From Prolixibacteraceae bacterium (GTDB lineage: Bacteria; Bacteroidota; Bacteroidia; Bacteroidales; Prolixibacteraceae), in NCBI GenBank assembly GCA_007116765.1, contig SKHV01000223.1, forward strand, positions 1 to 6,062: DNA of 6,062 nt. Direction: 5' to 3'. A program made the translations under genes and the position numbers. The notes below the pieces were generated by a model that worked only from the letters and a program-made list of their open reading frames with translations, did no database searches and was not told the DNA's origin. Each line of letters begins with the position of its first letter. The first letter of the stretch is position 1. Positions 1 to 6,036 of this stretch are shown in pieces.

Positions 1-232
1 TACCCACCAACGAAAGTGCTTTTAATTTAGTTTTCTTACTGTCTGATAAATCAAGGGAATGCACTTCGCAATTTTCAGGAATGGAGCGTTGGGCACCATT
101 TCCATTGTGCAATGCCAAAATAGTCACCTTTTTAAAATGCTTGGCGATTATAGGGAGTTCATTTTCCAGAAATGTTTCGCGATTTCCAAATGGAAATCCC
201 CCGCCCGTTATCAGTAATAAAGATGGATTCAT
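1..232 (-). CDS. Glycosyltransferase, GT4-like N-terminal part (partial, runs off the left edge)
   Basis: Reading the minus strand from the ATG at 232-230 gives 77 codons that stay open to the window edge, so the C-terminal part is missing. The protein begins MNPSLLLITGGGFPFGN and continues with RETFLENELPIIAKHFKKVTI. This is the usual start of GT-B fold glycosyltransferases of the GT4 type: a hydrophobic first beta strand, a Gly-rich turn with FPFG, a conserved Glu-rich helix, then a second strand. The donor-binding C-terminal domain is not visible, so sugar and linkage cannot be named. The ATG is preferred because an in-frame stop lies at 268-266 and no other ATG lies between. The gene is divergent from the plus-strand cluster, and by context is probably a polysaccharide glycosyltransferase acting at the cytoplasmic face of the inner membrane. 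Confidence is high for a gene here, moderate for the family. Confidence 0.8.
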   Translation of the reverse strand, partial: MNPSLLLITGGGFPFGNRETFLENELPIIAKHFKKVTILALHNGNGAQRSIPENCEVHSLDLSDSKKTKLKALSLVG

Positions 233-247
233 TTTTTCACTTTGTAG

Positions 248-255
248 CAAAATTA
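248..255 (-). promoter_or_regulatory. Candidate -7 box for the minus-strand glycosyltransferase
   Basis: On the minus strand this reads TAATTTTG, a full match to the Bacteroidota -7 consensus TAnnTTTG, 15 bases upstream of the ATG at 232. I see no TTG at the usual upstream distance for a -33 element, and the leader would be very short. Chance matches are common in AT-rich DNA, so this is tentative. Confidence 0.35.
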
Positions 256-318
256 CTGTTTTTATTTAATGTTGGATAAAGAATAAGTAAGGCAATTTTC
301 TTCTTCAAATGCGATGTG

Positions 319-352
319 TTGAATAGTTCTTACAACATTTTACCTATCTTTG
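319..352 (+). promoter_or_regulatory. Candidate sigma-ABfr-type promoter for the deacetylase-like gene
   Basis: A TTG at 319-321 and TATCTTTG at 345-352 match the Bacteroidota -33 (TTG) and -7 (TAnnTTTG) elements, with a spacer of 23 bases, which is at the long end of the accepted range. Transcription would begin near 358-360, leaving about 23 bases before the ATG at 382. This position supports 382 as the real start and argues against the GTG at 316, which lies upstream of the promoter. Confidence 0.55.
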
Positions 353-381
353 AAAATTGTAATAATACGAATAGCCACATA

Positions 382-1317
382 ATGGGAAATAACAAGTTGG
401 AATGGCCAAAAGGTAAAAAATTCGCTTTTACGATAGTCGATGATACGGATAACGCAACCATTGAAAACATTAAGCCAATTTACGACTTACTTCACGATTT
501 AAAATTGTTCACAACCAAAACAGTTTGGGTTTATCCTTCCAGAGATCGATTTTCAGGTGAATGCCTGCAAGATGCAAACTACCTTCAATTTATCAAAGAT
601 TTAAAAAATAAAGGCTTTGAAATTGGTTTACATGGCGTTGGAAGTGGAGATTTTACAAGAGAAGAAATACTCAAAGGTTTGCAACTTTATGAAGATTTTC
701 TTGGGGAAAAGCCCAGTATGCATATCAATCATGCTCAAAACTCCCATAATTTATACCATGGAAACAGGGGCGGAAGCAAATTATTACAGTGGTATGCCAA
801 AAGAAAGGCACCGAACGATTCCTATTATGGTGAAATAAAAGAAAGTAAATACTACTGGGGGGATTGGGCAAAAAAGAATATTAAATATACCAGGGGCAGA
901 ACCTTTGAACAAATTAATACACTACGGCAAGACCCTTTAATGCCATACTACGACAAAGACAAATTGGATAGTACCAATATTTGGTTTAGCTCATCCGATG
1001 GGGCGAATGTAAATCTTTTTAATAAGCTAATAACCGAAGAAAATGTAGATCAGTTAGTGGCTAAAGGCGGTTTGTGTATCGTATATACCCATTTTGCTTC
1101 TGATTTTTATAAAAATGGAAAGATAAATGAGGAGTTTGAGCAAAAAATCAGGTATTTAGCTTCCAAAGACGGATGGTTCGTTCCAGCCTCTGAACTATTA
1201 GACTATGTTATAGATCAAAAAGGTGTTAATTCGCCGAGTCAGTGGTATTTTACGTATTTAGATTTACGTGAAATACTACGAAATAAGTTAAATCGTTTTT
1301 TTAAAGTAAGTCGTTGA
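382..1317 (+). CDS. Divergent polysaccharide deacetylase-like protein (NodB/CE4-like barrel)
   Basis: The 311-residue protein looks like a distant member of the polysaccharide deacetylase (glycoside hydrolase/deacetylase barrel) superfamily. An early beta strand ends in an acidic motif, FTIVDDTDNAT (residues 16-26, Asp20/Asp21/Asp23), in the place of the NodB TFDDG motif. Then come GFEIGLHG (78-85, His84), resembling the EIGxH strand, a His-rich stretch with His114, His117 and His122, and a late YTHF motif (His237) before the final helix. The classic HxxxH pair of CE4 enzymes is not obvious, so the metal site may be rearranged or the activity different. There is no signal peptide, suggesting a cytoplasmic enzyme acting on a sugar nucleotide or lipid-linked glycan; this is inference. 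The frame is open upstream to a GTG at 316, but the ATG at 382 is preferred because a promoter-like element lies at 319-352 and recognisable similarity begins just after it. It stands first in the plus-strand run, 67 bases before the next promoter-like element ends. Confidence 0.75.
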   Translation: MGNNKLEWPKGKKFAFTIVDDTDNATIENIKPIYDLLHDLKLFTTKTVWVYPSRDRFSGECLQDANYLQFIKDLKNKGFEIGLHGVGSGDFTREEILKGLQLYEDFLGEKPSMHINHAQNSHNLYHGNRGGSKLLQWYAKRKAPNDSYYGEIKESKYYWGDWAKKNIKYTRGRTFEQINTLRQDPLMPYYDKDKLDSTNIWFSSSDGANVNLFNKLITEENVDQLVAKGGLCIVYTHFASDFYKNGKINEEFEQKIRYLASKDGWFVPASELLDYVIDQKGVNSPSQWYFTYLDLREILRNKLNRFFKVSR

Positions 1318-1333
1318 GATGTAAATTGAAAGT

Positions 1334-1861
1334 GTGTTTGGTCAAACCTTATTGCACATAACTAATAATAATTATTTTTGTATCATGCACAGTCAAGTAA
1401 TTAAAAATATATTATATTCCCACAAATGCGCTCATTTATATGGTATGATTTCTCCTGTTGACTACGAAGCCTACCCTAAAAATCCGCACATCGCTAAGTT
1501 TTTTGTTCAAATGGCGCGTGCGGAGGATTTAGGTACTGGTATTCGTAATGTTTTTCATTTTAGTAAGCTTTACTCAGGTAAATTACCCGTTTTTAAGGAA
1601 GAAGATGCTTTCGAAGTTTTAATACCTTTAACTACCCCCAAAACTACCCCCAAAAAGAGTGTAAAAACAAGACTGAAAGTACTTGAATTAATGGTAGAAA
1701 ATCCTCTGATAAGCAAGCAAGCAATAGCAAAAACATTGAATATTTCAACTGAAGGGATAAGGTATCATATTAGAATATTAAAGGCTCAAAAGAAGATTAA
1801 ATATGAAGGCCCAGCTAAAGGAGGAAGATGGATTGTACTAACTAAAAATGGAATCAATTGA
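1334..1861 (+). pseudogene. Truncated COG2865-type ATP-binding/winged-helix regulator (C-terminal remnant)
   Basis: From about 1440 the frame matches the C-terminal third of the COG2865 family (AlbA_2/Schlafen-like AAA domain, GHKL-type HATPase_c_4 domain, winged helix; often called RecG-like or transcriptional regulator). What remains is the end of the HATPase-like region, GMISPVDYEAYPKNPHIAKF (37-56) and RAEDLGTGIRNVF (62-74), a TTPKTTPK linker (100-107), and a winged helix at about 109-168 with the recognition-helix segment STEGIRYHIRILK. Family members are usually 400-500 residues; the AlbA_2 domain and most of the ATPase region are absent. Residues before about 35 show no family resemblance and come from unrelated sequence, so the break lies near 1425-1440. 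The frame can be opened at GTG 1334, ATG 1385 or ATG 1445. The open frame and intact helix-turn-helix leave room for a surviving small DNA-binding protein, but a decayed gene is more likely. Its stop overlaps the next gene's start. Confidence 0.7.
1352..1380 (+). promoter_or_regulatory. Candidate promoter between the deacetylase-like gene and the regulator relic
   Basis: TTG at 1352-1354 and TATTTTTG at 1373-1380 are separated by 18 bases, a good match to TTG-N17-23-TAnnTTTG. Initiation would fall around 1386-1388, at or just after the ATG at 1385, so the first usable ATG in the relic's frame would be 1445. The promoter may now serve the glycosyltransferase-hisH-hisF genes downstream more than the relic itself. 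It is based on motif matching only. Confidence 0.5.
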
Positions 1862-3180
1862 AAAAAATACTGATATTAGCTTATGATTTTCCACCGTATG
1901 TTTCTGTTGGTGGTTTACGACCTTATAATTGGTTCAAGTATTTTAAACAATATGATGTTGAGCCCATCGTTGTCACGCGCCAATGGGAAAACAAATACGG
2001 CAGTGAATTGGATTACATTGCTCCTAGTGCTTCAAAAGAGGTAGTCATAGAAGAAAATGAGTTTGGTACGATTATTAGAGCGCCTTATTTTCCCAATTTA
2101 GCGAATAAAATCATACTCAAGTATGGTGAAAAGCGATTTAGGTTGCTGAGAAAAATGATTTCATTGTATTACGAAGTTTTTCAGTTTGTCCTACCAATTG
2201 GTCCAAAGTTGACAATTTACAAAGCAGCCAAAAATTACTTAAAAGCAAACAAGGTAGATGCGATTATTGCTACAGGAGATCCTTTTGTACTTTTTTACTA
2301 TGCCAAAAAAATGTCAGAAATATACCAAATCCCATGGATGGCGGACTACCGTGACCCTTGGAGTGATGATATTTCACTTACAAAAAAACCACTTTTAAGA
2401 TATTGGTTTCGCAGACAAGAGCTAAAGATTATAGAAACGACTTATGCTGTTTTAACTGTAGTTCCTTTTCTCGTTCAAAAAATAGAAAAAATTAATCCAA
2501 ACAAAACAATTCATGTTTTCCCAAATGGTTTTGACGATGAATTGGCCGAAAAGGTGAAACATGTCGAACAATCCAAAGACGAATTAGTCATTACTTACGC
2601 TGGTTCTGTATATGACTGGCATCCCTTGCTTCGTTTTTGTTCAGCGTTAGAAGAAGTACTGAAAAGCACCTCAAGTGTTAAGCTGAAATTACAATTCATA
2701 GGTATTTCCAAGATGGAAGATTATCGTGCGAAAATCAAGGAAAATTGCCCTGTTTTATTTCATCATATTGCTTTTATTCCTAGAGTTGCAAATCAGGAAT
2801 TATTTTCATACTTAGCTAAGAGTAATGTTTTACTTTTGTTCAATGATTATTCTATTATAGGAACAAAAATATTTGATTATTTAGCTGTAAAACGACATGT
2901 TTTATTGTGTTTTAGTAATGACCCTGAGGCGATGAAATTGAAAAAACATTTTAAGTCGGACGAAAGTCATTCTCCCGACAAACAAGCGCAAGCTACTTTA
3001 TTGCAAAAAACCAATGCAGGAGAAATGATTAAAGATGCAGCGGATTTAAAAATAGCCCTCGCAAAGTTGATGGAAGAATTTAAAAAAAACAAATCGATTA
3101 CTTGTGCTACAACTGATGTAGCACAATATGCTCGAAGGGCACAAGTGAAAAAAATGGCTGAATTGATTAATAACATGTAG
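1858..3180 (+). CDS. Glycosyltransferase, GT4-like (GT-B fold), TTG start
   Basis: The 440-residue protein has the two-domain layout of GT4-like enzymes. The N-terminal domain opens with MKKILILAYDFPPYVSVGGL and PYNWFKYF, the standard first strand, Gly-rich loop and helix. A DYRDPW motif sits at 163-168 and the interdomain FPNGFD at 221-226. The donor-binding domain begins at ITYAGSVY (245-252) and carries GTKIFDYLAVKRHVLL (335-350), the counterpart of the nucleotide-sugar site usually written GxKxxEYLAxGxPVL; here Asp replaces the second Glu. No membrane segment or signal peptide is evident, so it should act at the cytoplasmic face of the inner membrane. The start is TTG at 1858; no ATG gives this complete N-terminus, and the MKKILI opening fits the family. 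The TTG overlaps the upstream TGA (1859-1861) as TTGA, suggesting translational coupling. hisH begins 8 bases after its stop. Donor and acceptor cannot be deduced. Confidence 0.88.
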   Translation: MKKILILAYDFPPYVSVGGLRPYNWFKYFKQYDVEPIVVTRQWENKYGSELDYIAPSASKEVVIEENEFGTIIRAPYFPNLANKIILKYGEKRFRLLRKMISLYYEVFQFVLPIGPKLTIYKAAKNYLKANKVDAIIATGDPFVLFYYAKKMSEIYQIPWMADYRDPWSDDISLTKKPLLRYWFRRQELKIIETTYAVLTVVPFLVQKIEKINPNKTIHVFPNGFDDELAEKVKHVEQSKDELVITYAGSVYDWHPLLRFCSALEEVLKSTSSVKLKLQFIGISKMEDYRAKIKENCPVLFHHIAFIPRVANQELFSYLAKSNVLLLFNDYSIIGTKIFDYLAVKRHVLLCFSNDPEAMKLKKHFKSDESHSPDKQAQATLLQKTNAGEMIKDAADLKIALAKLMEEFKKNKSITCATTDVAQYARRAQVKKMAELINNM

Positions 3181-3188
3181 TATTCCAA

Positions 3189-3800
3189 ATGATATCCATT
3201 GTAAACTATAAAATGGGGAACTTAGATTCCATTGCGCGCAAAATAAAATTGTTGGGTGCAGACGTAGAAATCATTACGCAACCCGAAGAAATTTTAAAAG
3301 CTGAAAAACTGATTCTTCCGGGAGTGGGTCATTTTGGTAAAGCCATGGAAAGCTTGCGGGAAAACAACTTGGTTGCTGCTTTAAATGAAGCTGTTTTAGA
3401 CAATAACACTCCCATCTTAGGAATTTGTCTTGGAATGCAGCTCATGTGTCAATTTAGTGAAGAAGGAGATGAAATGGGATTGGGTTGGTTTGATGTAGCG
3501 GTACGAAAAATGAAAATGAACAATTACTTGAGGTACAAAGTACCGCATACGGGTTGGAGCATTGCTAATTTTAAACCTGATTCACCAGTTGCTATTGCTA
3601 TTCCTCCGAACAGTGAGTTCTACTTTGTACACTCCTACGCAGTCTATGAAGCCCCGAAAGAAGAGATTTTAACCACATCTTTTTATGAAACACCTTTTAT
3701 TTCTGGCTTGTCAAAAAACAATATTTTCGGTGTTCAGTTTCATCCAGAAAAAAGCCACAAAATAGGCACTCAACTTATTCAAAATTTTATAAACCTTTAA
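3189..3800 (+). CDS. hisH: HisH-type glutamine amidotransferase of sugar amidination (WbuY/HisH2-like)
   Basis: This 203-residue class I glutamine amidotransferase has the full length of HisH. It starts with ISIVNYKMGNLDSI, the HisH N-terminus, followed by LILPGVGHFGKAM (41-53). The nucleophile Cys80 lies in GICLGMQ, and the triad is completed by His185 and Glu187 in GVQFHPEKS. The FYFVHSY strand (144-150) is also typical. It hydrolyses glutamine and passes ammonia to its HisF partner. In the histidine pathway that pair makes imidazole glycerol phosphate, but here it is followed by hisF and a WbuX-like enzyme with no other his genes, the arrangement of polysaccharide loci such as Pseudomonas aeruginosa O5 (hisH2-hisF2-wbpG) where the ammonia is used to amidinate a sugar. 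The gene lies 8 bases after the glycosyltransferase and 9 before hisF, so all three are probably one transcript. No key residue is missing. Confidence 0.93.
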   Translation: MISIVNYKMGNLDSIARKIKLLGADVEIITQPEEILKAEKLILPGVGHFGKAMESLRENNLVAALNEAVLDNNTPILGICLGMQLMCQFSEEGDEMGLGWFDVAVRKMKMNNYLRYKVPHTGWSIANFKPDSPVAIAIPPNSEFYFVHSYAVYEAPKEEILTTSFYETPFISGLSKNNIFGVQFHPEKSHKIGTQLIQNFINL

Positions 3801-3809
3801 CCTCGTCTC

Positions 3810-4562
3810 ATGTACCGTCCACGCGTTATTCCTGTTTTGCTTTTACAACATAAAGGTTTGGTGAAAACCGAAAAGTTTAAAAAACCAACCTATATTGGTG
3901 ACCCCATCAATGCGGTGCAAATCTTCAATGACCTTCAAGCAGATGAAATCGTTTTTTTAGACATTGATGCATCAAAAAACAAAACACGTATTGACATCAA
4001 CTTTGTAAAAGAAGTTGGAGAAGAGGCGAATATGCCGTTTACCGTTGGTGGTGGTATCAGATCGATAGATACGATAAGAACAATTATATCTGCAGGGGCT
4101 GAGCGTGTAATAATCGGTAATTATGCCCTCGAAAATCCAGATTTCATAAAAGAGGCTGCAAACACCTTTGGTTCTTCAACAATTGCGGTTTGTATTGATG
4201 TTAAGAAGAACTTGTTTGGCAAACAAAAAGTATATTCCTTGAACGGGAAGAAAAGTTGGGACTATACACCTATACACTTTGCAAAGTTGATGGAAGAAAA
4301 GGGCGCAGGAGAGCTTGTTGTGCAGTCTATTGATCTTGATGGAAGCATGACAGGTTACGACCTTGAATTAATCAAAGCCATAGCAGAGGAAGTGAAGATA
4401 CCTGTGATAGCCTTGGGGGGTGCAGGTAGTGTAAAACACTTAGATGAAGCGTTTAAGCAAGGATACGCATCAGGAGTAGCTGCGGGCAGCCTATTTGTTT
4501 ACCAAAATAAAAGCAAAGGTGTCTTAATCAATTATCCTGAAAATCTAAAAGAATTATTTTAA
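3810..4562 (+). CDS. hisF: HisF-type ammonia-channel subunit of sugar amidination (WbuZ/HisF2-like)
   Basis: The 250-residue (beta/alpha)8 barrel matches HisF in length and order of motifs: FLDIDASK (49-56), the phosphate-binding TVGGGIRS (78-85), VIIGNYAL (100-107), AVCIDVKK (126-133, Asp130), SIDLDGSMTGYD (173-184) and ALGGAGS (201-207). The first strand reads RVIPVLLLQHKGLVK instead of the histidine-enzyme form CLDVKDGRVVKG. The residue aligning with catalytic Asp11 is therefore Leu, while the position of Asp130 is kept. Loss of the Asp11 acid fits a protein that no longer cyclises the histidine intermediate and works with HisH as an ammonia conduit for the WbuX-like enzyme downstream. The same replacement, as I recall it, is seen in WbuZ/HisF2 proteins. 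The start ATG follows hisH by 9 bases. A 45-base gap with a possible promoter box separates it from the amidotransferase gene. Confidence 0.92.
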   Translation: MYRPRVIPVLLLQHKGLVKTEKFKKPTYIGDPINAVQIFNDLQADEIVFLDIDASKNKTRIDINFVKEVGEEANMPFTVGGGIRSIDTIRTIISAGAERVIIGNYALENPDFIKEAANTFGSSTIAVCIDVKKNLFGKQKVYSLNGKKSWDYTPIHFAKLMEEKGAGELVVQSIDLDGSMTGYDLELIKAIAEEVKIPVIALGGAGSVKHLDEAFKQGYASGVAAGSLFVYQNKSKGVLINYPENLKELF

Positions 4563-4577
4563 CTTAGGGATATTACT

Positions 4578-4585
4578 TATTTTTG
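4578..4585 (+). promoter_or_regulatory. Possible internal -7 box before the amidotransferase gene
   Basis: The only sizeable gap in the hisH-hisF-wbuX group (4563-4607) contains TATTTTTG, matching TAnnTTTG, 22 bases before the ATG at 4608. No TTG is found 17-23 bases upstream, so a -33 element is lacking. It could give extra expression of the last gene, or be a chance match in AT-rich DNA. Confidence 0.35.
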
Positions 4586-4607
4586 TGGTTCAATTTGGAC
4601 ATAAATA

Positions 4608-5723
4608 ATGAAAACCACTAACTATAAAATTTGCAAGGTGTGCGTAATGGATACCTCAGATAGCGATATCCAATTGGATAAACAAGGCCGTTGTAATCAT
4701 TGTACTGATTTTGAAAATTTACTTAAGCAACCCAAATATGACAAGGCTGAGCAAGACAGGTTGTTGCAGGAATTAATTGAACGCATTAAAACCAAAGGTC
4801 AAGGCAAAAAGTACGATTGTTTGGTTGGAATTAGCGGTGGAGTGGACAGCTGCTACACAGCTTATTTATGTCATCAATGGGGGCTAAGACCGCTACTCAT
4901 GCACATGGATAATGGTTGGAATTCTGATATTGCAGTAAAAAACGTCAAAAAAATAGTGGACAAGCTCGGCTTGGACTACATGAGTTATGTCTTGGATTGG
5001 CAAGAGTTTAGAGAAATACAGTTGGGCTTTTTAAAATCGTCTATTGTTGATTTAGAAATGCCAACAGACATTGCCATTGCAGCCAGTCAATACGAAACAG
5101 CGGCCAAAAATGGCATCTCCTTTATGATTTCTGGTGGGAATTTTTCAGGAGAAGGAATCTTGCCTCTATCGTGGGGCTATCATGTTTTAAAGGATGAAAA
5201 GTTATACCGTCACATTGTAAAAAAATATGCTAAGGCTAAACTGAAAAAAGTGCCGATTGTAGGCCTTAAAGGCGAGGTGTATTATAAATTCATAAAAGGA
5301 ATTAAAACCGTATATCCTTTAAATTTAGTGGATTACAATAAAGATGAAGCAAGAGAGTTTCTAAAAAAAGAATTTGACTGGCAAGATTATGGAGGGAAGC
5401 ACCACGAGTCGAAAATTACTGGTTTTTGGCAATCATATGTCATGCCAACCAAGTACAATATGGATTACCGTCGTGCTACATATTCTTCTCAAATTGTTAG
5501 TGGTCAAATAACAAGAGAAGAAGCATTACAAAAATTAGAAGCATTACCGTACAATCCTGATAATGTTGAAAAAGATAAAGCATTTATTGCAAAAAAATAT
5601 GGCATTACCATTGACAAACTCAATGAATACCTCATGCGTCCACCTAAAACCTACAAAGATTTCCCGAATGACAAAAAGAAAATTGAATGGTTCTATGATT
5701 TGTATCGCAGGTTTTTAGGGTAA
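4608..5723 (+). CDS. wbuX: N-acetyl sugar amidotransferase, PP-loop ATPase (WbuX/WbpG family)
   Basis: This 371-residue enzyme belongs to the PP-loop (N-type ATP pyrophosphatase) family of WbuX/WbpG. Near the N-terminus two cysteine pairs, Cys9/Cys12 (CKVC) and Cys29/Cys32 (CNHC), form a probable zinc-binding site. The ATP-binding PP-loop is GISGGVDSCYTAY (74-86), followed by LLMHMDNGWNS (96-106). The motifs ISGGNFSGEG, the DYGGKHHESKITGFWQ segment and YNMDYRRA are typical of the family. It is thought to activate the acetamido group of a nucleotide-linked sugar with ATP and replace the oxygen with ammonia from HisH-HisF, giving an acetamidino sugar. Such sugars occur in O-antigens of P. aeruginosa O5 and E. 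coli O145, and related enzymes modify flagellar nonulosonic acids. The acceptor sugar cannot be read from this window. The length is normal and the gene is intact. Its TAA stop sits exactly at the edge of the downstream repeat array. Confidence 0.93.
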   Translation: MKTTNYKICKVCVMDTSDSDIQLDKQGRCNHCTDFENLLKQPKYDKAEQDRLLQELIERIKTKGQGKKYDCLVGISGGVDSCYTAYLCHQWGLRPLLMHMDNGWNSDIAVKNVKKIVDKLGLDYMSYVLDWQEFREIQLGFLKSSIVDLEMPTDIAIAASQYETAAKNGISFMISGGNFSGEGILPLSWGYHVLKDEKLYRHIVKKYAKAKLKKVPIVGLKGEVYYKFIKGIKTVYPLNLVDYNKDEAREFLKKEFDWQDYGGKHHESKITGFWQSYVMPTKYNMDYRRATYSSQIVSGQITREEALQKLEALPYNPDNVEKDKAFIAKKYGITIDKLNEYLMRPPKTYKDFPNDKKKIEWFYDLYRRFLG

Positions 5724-5847
5724 AAGGCAATCGAGTCGGTGTTCTCGGTACAAATTTCTTCCATTTTATTGCAGAAATTCACTCGACCACCTTTGTTTTG
5801 CTTTTTGGGATGAATTCTACTTATGTAAAATTGCTAGGGCAATGCAT
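5724..5847 (+). repeat. Tandem repeat unit 1 (124 bp)
   Basis: This is the first of two adjacent 124-base units, starting immediately after the amidotransferase stop codon with AAGGCAATCGAGTCGG. It differs from the next unit at 9 positions by my alignment (about 93% identity, no gaps). Inside it are nested inverted repeats: TCGAGT (5731-5736) pairs with ACTCGA (5781-5786), and AATTTCT (5753-5759) pairs with AGAAATT (5773-5779) around a 13-base loop. A small hairpin, ATTGC-tagg-GCAAT, lies at 5830-5843. It could be an intergenic folding element or MITE-like sequence. I do not recognise the family. Confidence 0.9.
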
Positions 5848-5971
5848 AAGGCAATCGAGTCGGTGTTCTCGTTACAAATTTCTTCCATTTCATTACAGAA
5901 ATTCACTCGACCACCTTTGTTTTTCTTTATGGGATGGATTTTACTTATGTAAAATTGCTAGGGCAATGTAA
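5848..5971 (+). repeat. Tandem repeat unit 2 (124 bp)
   Basis: The second unit has the same length and order of parts as the first. All nine differences from it (first-unit positions 5748, 5767, 5771, 5800, 5805, 5813, 5817, 5845 and 5847) lie outside the paired arms, which are at 5855-5860 with 5905-5910 and 5877-5883 with 5897-5903. The small ATTGC/GCAAT hairpin recurs at 5954-5967. The last bases, GTAAAAGGCAATCGAGT across the junction with the next copy, repeat exactly those spanning the amidotransferase stop codon. Confidence 0.9.
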
Positions 5972-6036
5972 AAGGCAATCGAGTGGAATTAAATCAAAGC
6001 GAAAGCTTTGTTTTAATTATGTATCGAGAGTGCCGA
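5972..6036 (+). repeat. Third repeat copy, diverging after 13 bases into a hairpin module
   Basis: The copy keeps only AAGGCAATCGAGT (5972-5984), in register with the 124-base period. The rest is replaced by about 50 bases unrelated to the other units, containing a strong hairpin and another TCGAG at 6024-6028. Either a different module was inserted into the array, or this marks recombination between two related repeat types. Confidence 0.7.
5987..6018 (+). terminator. Long hairpin with GAAA loop, terminator-like
   Basis: AATTAAATCAAAGC (5987-6000) and GCTTTGTTTTAATT (6005-6018) form a 14-base-pair stem with one mismatch around a GAAA tetraloop (6001-6004). The CAAAGC/GCTTTG core with A-rich 5' and T-rich 3' flanks resembles a bidirectional Rho-independent terminator, and it lies about 260 bases after the amidotransferase stop. 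The core is not very GC-rich, and its position within a repeat array means it may instead be part of a mobile or folding element. Confidence 0.5.

Noticed and set aside
81..269. 62-codon plus-strand open frame near the left edge
   Set aside because: It lies opposite the minus-strand glycosyltransferase reading frame, which has clear family motifs; the plus-strand translation has none.
617..838. 73-codon open frame within the deacetylase-like gene
   Set aside because: It is an out-of-frame shadow of a longer gene with recognisable motifs.
1337..1348. Possible terminator hairpin GTTT-GGTC-AAAC after the deacetylase-like gene
   Set aside because: The stem is only 4-5 base pairs, AT-rich, and lacks a following T-tract.
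2967..3188. 73-codon minus-strand open frame over the glycosyltransferase end
   Set aside because: It is antisense to a well-supported gene and shows no family features.
3189..4562. Histidine biosynthesis operon
   Set aside because: Only hisH and hisF are present, HisF lacks the catalytic Asp11 equivalent, and the neighbours are polysaccharide genes.
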